The notes under the pieces: generated by a model
What the model was told of the DNA's origin: nothing
The model's database searches: none
The model's input: only the letters and a program-made list of their open reading frames with translations
In this document: positions 42,492 through 51,196 of the stretch, in pieces
Layout: every line of letters starts with the position of its first letter
Numbering within the stretch: the stretch's first letter is position 1
Translations under genes and position numbers: made by a program
Origin: Weissella confusa
Lineage (GTDB): Bacteria; Bacillota; Bacilli; Lactobacillales; Lactobacillaceae
Length of the DNA stretch: 64,000 nt
NCBI GenBank assembly: GCA_041871065.1
Contig: CP168942.1
Location: forward strand, 870,501-934,500
Direction: 5' to 3'

Positions 42492-43499
42492 ATGACATTG
42501 TTTAAAACGAAAACTAAAAAGGCATTGGCACTGATCGCAGCAGTCGTTGCCGGTTTCACGTTTGCGATGGGACTTGATGCTGGTCACTCAGTTTCAGCCG
42601 CCGGCCAAACGGGTTACATTCATGATGGGTCTCAGTATAATGGTGGTTATCGCTGGTACGAGGATGGTGAGCTTTACACAGGCTTCCGATTCTACATGGG
42701 AACATACTACTGGTTCGTTGACGGTGTCCGTCAAAATGCTGGTTGGCGTGAAGCTTGGGGATTGAAGTACTATACTGATAATCAAGGGCGCGCTGTTCAA
42801 GGTAATGTCGTAATTGACGGCACTGCTTACAACTTTGGAGACAACGGTACTTACTACTTGCGTGGTAACGGATCAGGTTACTTGTTCGATGGCTCGCCAG
42901 CAAACGGTGGTTACCGTTGGTATGAAAATGGAACTGTTTACACAGGCTTCCGATTCTACATGGGAACGTACTACTGGTTTGTTAACGGTGTTCGCCAAAA
43001 CGCAGGATGGCGTGAGGCATGGGGATACAAGTATTATACTGACGAACAAGGACGTGCTGTTCAAGGAACACGCGTAATTGACGGTAAGTCATACTTCTTC
43101 GGTAATGATGGTACGTACTACTTGCGTGACGACGATGCCGGTGCTCGTATGATTGCGGAGGCCAACCACTGGCTTGGAATTCCTTACCTTTACGGTGGGG
43201 CAACGCAATACGGTGTTGACTGCTCAGGATTCGTTTACTTGGTTCGCCAACACGCGCACTTGACTGATTTGGGTCGCACGACGAATGCACAAGCTGCATA
43301 CTTGCGTTCACACGGTTCACAACCAAAGTCAGCCTCACAAGTACAACCAGGTGACTTGTTGTTCTGGGGTTCAGTTGGTGGTGAGTACCACGTTGGTATG
43401 TACATTGGTAACGGTCAAATGATCGACGCACCACAACCTGGTATGACGACCGGTGTTCACCAAGTTTGGGGACAACCATTGGCTTACCACACTATCTAA
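42492..43499 (+). CDS. Secreted NlpC/P60 endopeptidase with two YG repeats
   Basis: 335 residues. A signal peptide ends near VSA (about residue 36). Two YG modules (about 40-210) are of the GYxxDGSxxNGGYRW type. The C-terminal NlpC/P60 domain (about 218-330) has Cys244 in YGVDCSGFVYL, the His in GGEYHVGMYIG and the QMIDAPQP segment. It is predicted to cut peptide stems of peptidoglycan. The AGGGG site is about 11 bases before the ATG. The gene stands alone between terminators. Unlike the P60 protein at 16098, it uses the YG modules seen in the GH25, SGNH, lysozyme-like and GH53 proteins. Confidence 0.9.
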   Translation: MTLFKTKTKKALALIAAVVAGFTFAMGLDAGHSVSAAGQTGYIHDGSQYNGGYRWYEDGELYTGFRFYMGTYYWFVDGVRQNAGWREAWGLKYYTDNQGRAVQGNVVIDGTAYNFGDNGTYYLRGNGSGYLFDGSPANGGYRWYENGTVYTGFRFYMGTYYWFVNGVRQNAGWREAWGYKYYTDEQGRAVQGTRVIDGKSYFFGNDGTYYLRDDDAGARMIAEANHWLGIPYLYGGATQYGVDCSGFVYLVRQHAHLTDLGRTTNAQAAYLRSHGSQPKSASQVQPGDLLFWGSVGGEYHVGMYIGNGQMIDAPQPGMTTGVHQVWGQPLAYHTI

Positions 43500-43511
43500 T
43501 AACAAATGGTT

Positions 43512-43544
43512 AACACGATCTGCTTCGGCAGGTCGTGTTTTTTT
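43512..43544 (+). terminator. Rho-independent terminator with a UUCG tetraloop
   Basis: AACACGATCTGC pairs with GCAGGTCGTGTT around TTCG (one G-T pair), then TTTTT. Confidence 0.92.
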
Positions 43545-43569
43545 GTTGCGTTGCGTGATGGCAAAAAGA

Positions 43570-43601
43570 AAACGCCGGTCAAAAGTTGACCAGCGCTTTG
43601 T
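43570..43601 (-). terminator. Terminator of plsC (minus strand)
   Basis: Read on the minus strand, GCGCTGGTCAA pairs with TTGACCGGCGT, followed by TTTCTTTTT. Confidence 0.75.
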
Positions 43602-43602
43602 A

Positions 43603-44247
43603 CTACTTTGATTCAATTTGTTCTGTCTTGGGCTTGGGATCAATGTATACCCAAGTTGGGTCGATTGACTTGTCGATCTTATCGAAAGCATTAGTCAACG
43701 TGTCGCCAAATTCGGCCATTGTTTCGTCGGTCAACTTAATCTTCTTGTCGACGTAGATTGGATCACCGAAAGCCATTTTAACGTTGTTACGCTTGAACAA
43801 GTCGCCAAACTTAACGGGTCCTTGGTAAACCATCGGCACAAGTGGTGCACCTGACAACTTTGCAATCATCATCGCGCCACCCTTCATCTCTTGTGAGTGA
43901 CGGCTTCCTGATGGGAACATGATAACGCCAAGTTCAGTTTTCTTTAGGTTGTTCACTGGAATCTTAATCGCTGATGGACCTGGATTTTCACGATCAACGG
44001 AAAAAGCATTGGCGTGAACCAAAATCCAGCGTAAAATAGGATTCTTGAAGAGCTCTTTCTTAGCCATGAAGCTAAACTTGTGTGGCCAAGCAGCAAGAGC
44101 GAAGAAAATTGGGTCCCACCAAGTGCGGTGTGGGCCAACTAAAATATAATTGCCTTGAGGTAGTTTGTCTTGACCTGTCAACGTGTAACGGCCGTTAATT
44201 AGCCATACCACTCCGGCAGCGACATAACGAATAAATGTATAGAACAT
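43603..44247 (-). CDS. plsC: 1-acyl-sn-glycerol-3-phosphate acyltransferase
   Basis: 214 residues. An N-terminal membrane segment (about 1-20) is followed by the acyltransferase motifs GPHRTWWDP (the HX4D catalytic pair), FPSGSRH (variant of FPEGTR) and PLVPMVYQGP. It makes phosphatidic acid from lysophosphatidic acid at the membrane. The Ser in the second motif replaces the usual Glu-Gly, a tolerated variation among Lactobacillales. AGGAGG lies before the ATG on the minus strand. It is a single gene convergent with the NlpC/P60 gene. Confidence 0.9.
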   Translation of the reverse strand: MFYTFIRYVAAGVVWLINGRYTLTGQDKLPQGNYILVGPHRTWWDPIFFALAAWPHKFSFMAKKELFKNPILRWILVHANAFSVDRENPGPSAIKIPVNNLKKTELGVIMFPSGSRHSQEMKGGAMMIAKLSGAPLVPMVYQGPVKFGDLFKRNNVKMAFGDPIYVDKKIKLTDETMAEFGDTLTNAFDKIDKSIDPTWVYIDPKPKTEQIESK

Positions 44248-44323
44248 TTGGTTAATCCTCCTAATAATAACGATTTATTATCCCACAGGTTAGGCAATCT
44301 TGGCAAACTAACAGGAGAACATC

Positions 44324-45085
44324 ATGGACGTGAAATTATTACCCGACGAGCGGGTCGACATGCTTTATAACGATGAGGTACATATTATTCAGAGTAAGGA
44401 AGTCTTTTCCTTCTCGCTAGATGCCGTCTTGTTGGCGAACTTTGCCCAACCGCGTAAAAACGGCCGTGGCTTGAACGTTGACTTGGGCGCTGGTAACGGT
44501 GCAGTGTCATTGTTTATGGCGCACAAGGTGGCAGGCCAAATCGTTGGCGTTGAAATCCAAGAGCGTTTGGCTGATATGGCGACACGTTCAGTTCAAATGA
44601 ATGATTTGACGGACAAAATTACAATTATCAATAAAGATATGCGTGATATCTTCGAAGATATTCGTCCAGGTTCGGCAGACATGGTCGTTTCAAATCCACC
44701 ATACTTTACAGTCGACAATGAAAATACGGTGATGCACGAAGATGAGCACTATGCGATTGCACGTCATGAAATTAAGGCTGATTTGGACTTGGTAACTTAC
44801 ACTGCCAAGAAGTTGTTGAAGAATAAAGCACACTTTTTCATGGTTCACCGCCCAGATCGTTTATTTGAGATCCTTGAGTCTTTGCAAAAGAATCATTTGG
44901 CGCCTAAGCGTATTCAATTTGTGTATCCAAAAGCTGGTGAGCCGGCTAATGTCTTGTTGATTGATGCGATTAAAGACGGCGCCTTGACGGGGGCAACGAT
45001 TTTGCCACCAATCGTGACGCACAATGACGACGATACGTACACGAAGGCTGTTTGGGACATCTACGAAGGCAAGAGTAATGACTAA
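44324..45085 (+). CDS. tRNA1(Val) (adenine-N6)-methyltransferase-like protein
   Basis: 253 residues. The class I methyltransferase fold has [16 protein letters not shown] (SAM loop) and the adenine-N6 signature SNPPYF. The family (TrmN6/YfiC, B. subtilis YabB) methylates A37 of tRNA(Val), and the linked GIY-YIG gene is the usual B. subtilis neighbour (YabB-YazA). ATG 44324 has ACAGGAGA upstream. The next gene overlaps by 8 bases. Confidence 0.92.
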   Translation: MDVKLLPDERVDMLYNDEVHIIQSKEVFSFSLDAVLLANFAQPRKNGRGLNVDLGAGNGAVSLFMAHKVAGQIVGVEIQERLADMATRSVQMNDLTDKITIINKDMRDIFEDIRPGSADMVVSNPPYFTVDNENTVMHEDEHYAIARHEIKADLDLVTYTAKKLLKNKAHFFMVHRPDRLFEILESLQKNHLAPKRIQFVYPKAGEPANVLLIDAIKDGALTGATILPPIVTHNDDDTYTKAVWDIYEGKSND

Positions 45086-45368
45086 ACCGTACTATATGTA
45101 TGTGTTGTTGACTGCTGACAACACATTTTATGGTGGCTTTACGGATGATGTTGGGAAACGTTTCGCGACACACGAGGCAGGTAAAGGGGCAAAGTACACG
45201 CGCCCGGCTAGTCGGCATCCATTGAAGCTGCTGTATGCAGAAGCCTTTGATAATAAGTCGGACGCATTGAAAGCTGAAGCAGCTTTCAAGAAGTTAAAGC
45301 GCGTTGATAAAGTTGCGTTTTTGAAGGAACATGGTGTGACGGATTTTGAACCGGCAAAGCGGGATTAG
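45078..45368 (+). CDS. GIY-YIG domain protein (YazA/YhbQ family)
   Basis: 96 residues. The GIY-YIG nuclease-like fold is seen in [36 protein letters not shown] and LLYAEAF. It is a stand-alone UPF0213 protein of the YazA/YhbQ type; the cellular role is not established. ATG 45078 overlaps the end of the methyltransferase gene, so translation is coupled; the longer frame from 45024 lies inside that gene. Confidence 0.92.
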   Translation: MTKPYYMYVLLTADNTFYGGFTDDVGKRFATHEAGKGAKYTRPASRHPLKLLYAEAFDNKSDALKAEAAFKKLKRVDKVAFLKEHGVTDFEPAKRD

Positions 45369-45371
45369 TAG

Positions 45372-45400
45372 TTGACTACTTACCCAAAATCATGTATCAT
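45372..45400 (+). promoter_or_regulatory. Promoter of rpsB
   Basis: TTGACT at 45372-45377, a 17-base spacer, TATCAT at 45395-45400. A leader of about 115 bases follows, with GC-rich pairing potential near 45455-45500, which could be an S2-responsive leader; this is unproven. Confidence 0.8.
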
Positions 45401-45523
45401 TTGTTCTTGGTCTTAGACCATAAAAAATTACTCACTAGTTCTCAATAGTTCTACGGTGTGCCCGCAAAGGGTCGCGGAATTACATGCGAGGCTAGGTGGA
45501 AAAACATTTGGAGGCAGATACTC

Positions 45524-46300
45524 ATGGCAGTTATCTCAATGAAGCAATTGCTTGAAGCTGGTGTTCACTTCGGACACCAAACTCGTCGTTGGAACCCAAA
45601 GATGTCAGAATACATCTTTACGGAGCGTAACGGAATCTACATCATCGACTTGCAAAAGACGGTGAAGTTGGTTGACCAAGCTTACAACTACGTTCGCGAC
45701 GCAGCTGCTAACGGTGCTACGGTTTTGTTCGTTGGTACTAAGAAGCAAGCTCAAGATGCAATTGCTGAAGAAGCAACTCGTGCAAACATGTACTTCGTAA
45801 ACCACCGTTGGTTGGGTGGAACGTTGACTAACTGGTCAACGATCCAAAAGCGTGTTGCACGCTTGAAGGAATTGCGCGCAATGGCAGAAGATGGAACTTT
45901 CGACCGTTTGCCAAAGAAGGAAGTTGCTTTGTTGAACAAGCAACGCGAGAAGTTGGAGAAGTTCTTGGGTGGTATCGCAGATATGCCTAAGATTCCTGAC
46001 TTGTTGTTCATCGTTGATCCTCACAAGGAACAATTGGCTGTGCAAGAAGCACACAAGTTGAACATTCCTATCGTGGCTATGGTTGACACGAACGCCGACC
46101 CTGACCAAATCGATGTGAAGATTCCATCAAACGACGACGCTATCCGTGCCGTTCGCTTGATCACTGCTAAGATGGCTGACGCTATCATCGAGGGTAACCA
46201 AGGTGAAGACGCAGTTTCTGCAGATGACTTCGCAGCTGAAGGTGCTGACAAGGCAGCTTCAATCGAAGAATTGACTGAAATCGTTGAAGGTAACAACTAA
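45524..46300 (+). CDS. rpsB: 30S ribosomal protein S2
   Basis: 258 residues. [22 protein letters not shown] and [17 protein letters not shown] are the family signatures. ATG 45524 is placed by TTGGAGG upstream; the longer frame from 45458 is leader. Codon use is extreme, as in ribosomal protein genes. It is followed by a terminator rather than by tsf, which lies 5.9 kb downstream. Confidence 0.98.
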   Translation: MAVISMKQLLEAGVHFGHQTRRWNPKMSEYIFTERNGIYIIDLQKTVKLVDQAYNYVRDAAANGATVLFVGTKKQAQDAIAEEATRANMYFVNHRWLGGTLTNWSTIQKRVARLKELRAMAEDGTFDRLPKKEVALLNKQREKLEKFLGGIADMPKIPDLLFIVDPHKEQLAVQEAHKLNIPIVAMVDTNADPDQIDVKIPSNDDAIRAVRLITAKMADAIIEGNQGEDAVSADDFAAEGADKAASIEELTEIVEGNN

Positions 46301-46317
46301 TTCGATTTTAATCGGTT

Positions 46318-46357
46318 AAAAAGAGCACTTACTCTCGGGTAAGTGCTCTTTTTTTAT
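46318..46357 (+). terminator. Strong terminator between rpsB and the GH53 gene
   Basis: A 15-bp stem (46318-46332 with 46339-46353) followed by TTT. Confidence 0.93.
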
Positions 46358-46513
46358 GTCGTTGCATGTCTGAACTTTTGGAATATTCATTTTTTAAAAA
46401 TACGATAATTAGTACAAAAGGTGTGCATTACTCTCAATGTGGTAAACTTACTATTGTCATAAAAACTGCTGAGATTTTTAGTTGTTTTGAAAAAGGATAT
46501 GGGAGATTTATTG

Positions 46514-49500
46514 ATGGGTAAGCGCAATATTGTTGCCGGTCTAATGACAGCAACCCTAATGTTGTCGTTAGTGGCAGCTCCAGCCAATGTTGCTTTGGTG
46601 CATGCAGATTCTATTTCTGATGCTTATGCTAACGGTACTGATACTGGTGCAAGTAAGCAAGCGGCGACTGTTGGAAAAGTTACTACAGTTACAAAGGATA
46701 CAATTCGTGGTGTAGATTTAACATCTTATCAAGCTGAGTCAAAGGCTGGTGTTCAGTACTTCGATTTCGATGGTAAGCGTGTTGATGGCGCAGGATTGAT
46801 GAAATTATTGTCTGACAGCGGTGTTAATTATATTAATTTGAAGGTTGCGGTAGACCCTTCAGATGATAAGGGACACACTTATGGTGCAGGAAATCCAACG
46901 TTAACGAACGCGATTGCGACGGCTAAGTTGGCAAAGGCAGCCGGCTTGAAGGTAAATATTGATTTCTTGTACTCAGATGCAATGACATCAAATAATAACC
47001 AAAAGTTGCCTAAGGGTTGGCCAACGGACGCTGATGGTTTGACGGCAAAGGTGAAGAACTATACTGCTGATTCACTAGCGCAATTGGCAAGTGCCGGTGT
47101 AACGCCCGATATGGTTACGGTTGGAAATGAGATGGGCCAAAATTTCTTGTCTCAAACTGATTGGGCTACCATTACGCAATTGTTGAGTGCTGCGACAGCG
47201 ACGATTCGTGAAAAGGCACCAAAGGCAAATATTGCTTTGTCTTTCGCAAAGCCTTCAGGTTCTTGGTGGTCAACGATTGCTTGGAATTTGCAACAAGGCA
47301 AGGTTGATTACGATACCATGGCTGCAGTTATCTACCCAGCATGGGATAAGTTGAGTGACGTCAAGGACGCTAAGGATGAAATTGTTAACAACTATCACAA
47401 GAAGTTCTCAATTGCCTCAGTAACGTATCCATTTACTGATCAAGATTCGGATGGACAAAACAATGGGACGACTGCTAGCGATATCCTAAGTTCAGGCGTT
47501 GGTACAGTGAGTCCGCAAGGGCAAGCGACGTACTTGCAACAGTTGTTTAGCACTGTTGCGACGGCGGACAACAATTCAGGCGCTGGTGTTTTCTATGGTG
47601 ACGCTGTCTGGATTGCAACGAAACCTGGAAACAGTAATCCAGCTTGGCAAATTAACCGTGATAATGCGGACAAGTTTGGTACAGGTTGGGCAACGCAATA
47701 TGCTGATGGTTATGTTGATGGTGCTGCTCAGTATTGGGGAGCTGGTTCACAAGACAACCAAGCGCTTTTCGATGACATGGGTAAGCCACTCCAATCATTG
47801 ACGACGTTTAAGCAAATTGCTGATGAATCAAACACTAGTGATACGCCGACGGAAGATACAACGAGCAATGTAAAGTCTGATCCTTTCCAAACGGGTGAGG
47901 ACACTGGCTTGAAGCAACAACAAGTTACAATCAACAAGGTGCCAAACATGACATCTGATACGATTCGTGGTGTGGATGTTTCTTCATACGAGGCTTTGAA
48001 AGAAGCTGGCGTAAAGTATTACGACTATGATGGCAATGAAGCTCCTTTGATGAAGATTTTGGCCGAATCAGGTGTGAACTACATCCGTTTGCGTATTTGG
48101 AATAATCCATACAATGACAAGGGGCAAACATATGGTGGTGGTGCTTCTGATGTGGCACATGAGTTGAAAATCGCTAAGGAAGCTAAGCAATACGGTATGA
48201 AGGTGTTGCTTGATTTCCACTACTCAGACTTCTGGGCGGATCCGGCACAACAAATTTTGCCAAAGGCTTGGAAGAACCATTCTCAAGCGCAATTGGAACA
48301 AGATGTTTACAACTACACATCTGACACGGTGAAGAAGTTCACAGATGCTGGTGTGAATGTTGGTATGGTTCAAATTGGTAACGAAATTACCAATGGTATG
48401 ATGGGAATTACGACTAACCGCGACAAGGGTGAGTCTTACTCTGGTGTCTGGGACGACGCGAACAAGAGTAAGAACCTAACCGCTCTTTTGAACGCAGGGT
48501 CAAAGGCCGTTCGCAAGACTGCGCCAAATGCATTGATTACAGTGCACATCGAAACGCCTGAAATGAATAAGTATGATGATATTATGAGTGTCCTAAAAGC
48601 TAATAATGTTGATTACGATGTTTTAGGATCTTCATACTATCCATACTGGTCGGTCTCAGCAAAAGCAAATACGCCAGAGACGTTGACGGCTGTTCAAAAA
48701 ATGGCTGGCGAGAAGTACGGTAAGTTGTTTGCTGTTATGGAGACGGCATGGGTAAACTCATTGCAAGATGCTGATGGTACGCCTAACTCAATCGGTGATG
48801 AGCAATCAGATTGGCAAAACACAAAGGCATACGGCGTTGGCCCACAAGGTCAAGTCGATGAATTGTCTGACTTGTACAAGACGATGATGAGCCAACCGAA
48901 CGGACTTGGTGCATTCTACTGGGAACCAGCTTGGGTTCCGGTTAAGGCGGGGTGGAATAACTGGCAAGCCAACAAGGATGCTGCTGAAAAGTACGGTACT
49001 GGTTGGGCATCATCGGGTGCGCTTGGTTACTTCCCTGATGAGAAGATGTACTACAACGGTAAGCCTGCATGGGGCGGAACGTCATGGGATAACAACACGT
49101 TGTTCGATGACCGTGGTTATGCATTGCAATCTTTGAAGTTCTACAAGGATGCTGCAAGCGAACAAAAAGTCCAAACGACACGTGTTAATTTTGTTCATGG
49201 CGAATCTGGCGAAGTGCTAGCTACCCATTATGGTTCAACGGTTCTTGATCAAACGGTCACGGTTCCATCAGGTGATGTTGAAGGTTATCTTTCAGGTCAA
49301 TATACCGGCAAGGCTGATACTGAAGGCTTGAAGACAGTGACGGTTAAGTTGACTGAAGCGCAACCAACGGGAAATGCGAAGACGGGCTACTTGCAAGCTA
49401 ACGATGGTAAGTGGTACTGGTTTGAAAACGGTAAGAAGTTTACGGGCTTCCGTTACTACATGGGTGCTTACTACTGGTTTAACAAGGGTGTTCGCCAAAA

Positions 49501-50140
49501 CAACAAGTGGGAAACTGCTTGGGGCATGAAGTACTATGTCGGTGCGGATGGTCGTGCGGTGCAAGGTGTACATGCAATCGATGGTAAGGCGTATGACTTT
49601 GGCACGAATGGCACGTTTAACTTGAAGGGGAACGCTTCAGGTTACTTGCAAGACACAGATGGCCACTGGTACTGGTTCGATAATGGATCGAAGTACACAG
49701 GCTTCCGTTACTACATGGGTGCTTACTACTGGTTCGAAAAGGGTGTTCGCCAAAACAACAAGTGGGAAACTGCTTGGGGTATGAAGTACTATGTCGGTGC
49801 TGACGGTCGCGCAACACAAGGTGTGCATGCAATCGATGGTAAGGCATATGACTTTGGCACGAATGGTACATTTAACTTGAAGGGAAACGCTTCAGGTTAC
49901 TTGCAAGACACAGATGGCCACTGGTACTGGTTCGATAATGGATCAAAGTTTACAGGCTTCCGTTACTACATGGGTGCTTATTACTGGTTCGAAAAGGGTG
50001 TTCGCCAAAACAACAAGTGGGAAACTGCTTGGGGCATGAAGTATTACGTTGGTGCTGACGGTCGTGCGGTTCAAGGACGTCAAGTTATTGATGGCAAGAC
50101 GTACAACTTTGGTGACAACGGAACATTCTACTTGCGTTAA
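46514..50140 (+). CDS. Secreted protein with two GH53 (endo-beta-1,4-galactanase) domains and three YG repeats
   Basis: About 1208 residues. A signal peptide ends near VHA (about residue 33). GH53 domain 1 (about 60-400) keeps the acid/base region VTVGNEMGQ (Glu206), but Ser302 (FSIAS) stands where the nucleophile Glu is expected. GH53 domain 2 (about 470-875) is canonical: IRGVDVSSYEALKEAG, LLDFHYSDFWADP, QIGNEITNG (Glu624) and FAVMETAW (Glu743). A MucBP-like beta domain (about 890-950) and three YG modules follow. Domain 2 should cut beta-1,4-galactan; domain 1 is probably a binding or structural relic. ATG 46514 follows GGGAG at 8 bases; the earlier TTG 46487 is rejected. It is inserted between rpsB and tsf. 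Confidence 0.9.
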   Translation: MGKRNIVAGLMTATLMLSLVAAPANVALVHADSISDAYANGTDTGASKQAATVGKVTTVTKDTIRGVDLTSYQAESKAGVQYFDFDGKRVDGAGLMKLLSDSGVNYINLKVAVDPSDDKGHTYGAGNPTLTNAIATAKLAKAAGLKVNIDFLYSDAMTSNNNQKLPKGWPTDADGLTAKVKNYTADSLAQLASAGVTPDMVTVGNEMGQNFLSQTDWATITQLLSAATATIREKAPKANIALSFAKPSGSWWSTIAWNLQQGKVDYDTMAAVIYPAWDKLSDVKDAKDEIVNNYHKKFSIASVTYPFTDQDSDGQNNGTTASDILSSGVGTVSPQGQATYLQQLFSTVATADNNSGAGVFYGDAVWIATKPGNSNPAWQINRDNADKFGTGWATQYADGYVDGAAQYWGAGSQDNQALFDDMGKPLQSLTTFKQIADESNTSDTPTEDTTSNVKSDPFQTGEDTGLKQQQVTINKVPNMTSDTIRGVDVSSYEALKEAGVKYYDYDGNEAPLMKILAESGVNYIRLRIWNNPYNDKGQTYGGGASDVAHELKIAKEAKQYGMKVLLDFHYSDFWADPAQQILPKAWKNHSQAQLEQDVYNYTSDTVKKFTDAGVNVGMVQIGNEITNGMMGITTNRDKGESYSGVWDDANKSKNLTALLNAGSKAVRKTAPNALITVHIETPEMNKYDDIMSVLKANNVDYDVLGSSYYPYWSVSAKANTPETLTAVQKMAGEKYGKLFAVMETAWVNSLQDADGTPNSIGDEQSDWQNTKAYGVGPQGQVDELSDLYKTMMSQPNGLGAFYWEPAWVPVKAGWNNWQANKDAAEKYGTGWASSGALGYFPDEKMYYNGKPAWGGTSWDNNTLFDDRGYALQSLKFYKDAASEQKVQTTRVNFVHGESGEVLATHYGSTVLDQTVTVPSGDVEGYLSGQYTGKADTEGLKTVTVKLTEAQPTGNAKTGYLQANDGKWYWFENGKKFTGFRYYMGAYYWFNKGVRQNNKWETAWGMKYYVGADGRAVQGVHAIDGKAYDFGTNGTFNLKGNASGYLQDTDGHWYWFDNGSKYTGFRYYMGAYYWFEKGVRQNNKWETAWGMKYYVGADGRATQGVHAIDGKAYDFGTNGTFNLKGNASGYLQDTDGHWYWFDNGSKFTGFRYYMGAYYWFEKGVRQNNKWETAWGMKYYVGADGRAVQGRQVIDGKTYNFGDNGTFYLR
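49385..50140 (+). repeat. Three 255-bp tandem YG units in the GH53 gene
   Basis: Units start at 49385, 49640 and 49895, exactly 255 bases (85 codons) apart, with near identity especially between the second and third. This level of identity favours copy-number change by recombination. Confidence 0.85.
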
Positions 50141-50154
50141 TGAATATGTTTTTT

Positions 50155-50191
50155 AAGGTGGTAACCTGTGTCAGGGTTACTGCCTTTTTTG
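50155..50191 (+). terminator. Rho-independent terminator after the GH53 gene
   Basis: AAGGTGGTAACC pairs imperfectly with GGGTTACTGCCTT, followed by TTTT. Confidence 0.78.
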
Positions 50192-50240
50192 TGTGGTTAA
50201 AATTCAAAAATCCGTTCATGAAAAGTCTTATAAACATCAT

Positions 50241-50257
50241 TGTTACATTGCTGTAAC
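50241..50257 (+). promoter_or_regulatory. WalR box, exact match
   Basis: TGTTAC, five bases, TGTAAC: both halves fit the WalR/YycF consensus TGTWAH with the correct spacing. TATGAT at 50264-50269 could be the -10 element, placing the box over the -35 region of the Ser-rich protein gene. Confidence 0.65.
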
Positions 50258-50305
50258 GTATGTTATGATTATGACAACAAATAAGATTAAACGGGGGATA
50301 AATCG

Positions 50306-50869
50306 ATGAAAGGCGTAAAGGCAATTGGAATTGTCGCACTAGTATTCCTGCTAGGGTTTGGTGGTGCGATGGCGTGGAATGTGGCTGATGGTCGCGATAC
50401 AACAACGCAGGAAGCTAAGCAGGCGAAGTCTAACTCAAAGGTTGTAAAGTCATCATCAAGTCGTGAGTCTTCAAGCAGCTCATCTGTTTCATCAAGTAGT
50501 TCATCATCTGTCAGTTCTTCAGTTGCGTCATCGGCACCGGTTGTCAGTGAAGCAACATCACAAACTGAAGTGGCACCAGTTGCGCAACCAGCAGCCACGT
50601 CTGTCACAGCTGAGTCTGTAACGCCAGCGCCAGTTAGTGATTCTGAACGTGCAGTTGATGCGGTTGCTGCTTATGCACGTGATCACGGTTCACTACGTCA
50701 TGGTGTAACGTTCTACATTACATCAAACACTGGTTCGGTTTATCAAATTGAATCTCGTGAAGATAATCCGGCTGACCCACAAGTGACGAGTACGGCGGGG
50801 ATGTACCACTACGATGCAACGACTAACCAAGTCACACAATTGGACGACGTGACGGGTGAATTTAAGTAG
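50306..50869 (+). CDS. Membrane-anchored Ser-rich extracellular protein of unknown function
   Basis: 187 residues. An N-terminal membrane anchor (about 4-24), a poly-Ser linker (about 42-78), an Ala/Pro/Thr stretch, and a C-terminal globular domain of about 65 residues (AVDAVAAYARDHGSLRHGVTFYI ... GMYHYDATTNQVTQLDD) that I do not recognise. The layout matches the protein at 3568, which also sits beside a wall hydrolase gene. An exact WalR box upstream suggests it belongs to the wall-stress regulon, so a role in sensing or controlling wall hydrolases is plausible but unproven. Confidence 0.82.
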   Translation: MKGVKAIGIVALVFLLGFGGAMAWNVADGRDTTTQEAKQAKSNSKVVKSSSSRESSSSSSVSSSSSSSVSSSVASSAPVVSEATSQTEVAPVAQPAATSVTAESVTPAPVSDSERAVDAVAAYARDHGSLRHGVTFYITSNTGSVYQIESREDNPADPQVTSTAGMYHYDATTNQVTQLDDVTGEFK

Positions 50870-50989
50870 TATTTTGTGTTATTTTCTGAAAAATGTGTAA
50901 CATTTTGTCATATTACGTTGGATAAAGTAACGAAAATCGCTAAAAAGAAACTTTTAATCATGAATCAAATGTGAAGTTGTGAATTAGTT

Positions 50990-51036
50990 AAAATAGGCCG
51001 AAACCCTAGTTGTCAAGGTTTCGGCCTATTTTAGTT
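50990..51036 (+). terminator. Strong terminator
   Basis: A perfect 16-bp stem (50990-51005 with 51017-51032). It lies 120 bases after the preceding stop codon, and nothing else is recognised in that gap. Confidence 0.9.
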
Positions 51037-51061
51037 TGTGAATATTGTGTGAATTACAACT

Positions 51062-51089
51062 TGTTTTATAGCTGTTATATGAGTGTTAC
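51062..51089 (+). promoter_or_regulatory. WalR box upstream of the LysM-CHAP hydrolase (three half-sites)
   Basis: TGTTTT, TGTTAT and TGTTAC start at 51062, 51073 and 51084, each separated by five bases. The last two form an exact WalR box. A possible -10 (TATATC, 51106) would place the box over the -35 position. Confidence 0.62.
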
Positions 51090-51196
51090 GTGCGCTCGAT
51101 AAGCTTATATCTGTTGTTCAGGCGACAACGAAATACGATTTAAGAAAAACAAGAGAAGAGACGCTTTACACGAGCGACAATCAAAGGGAGTTAATC

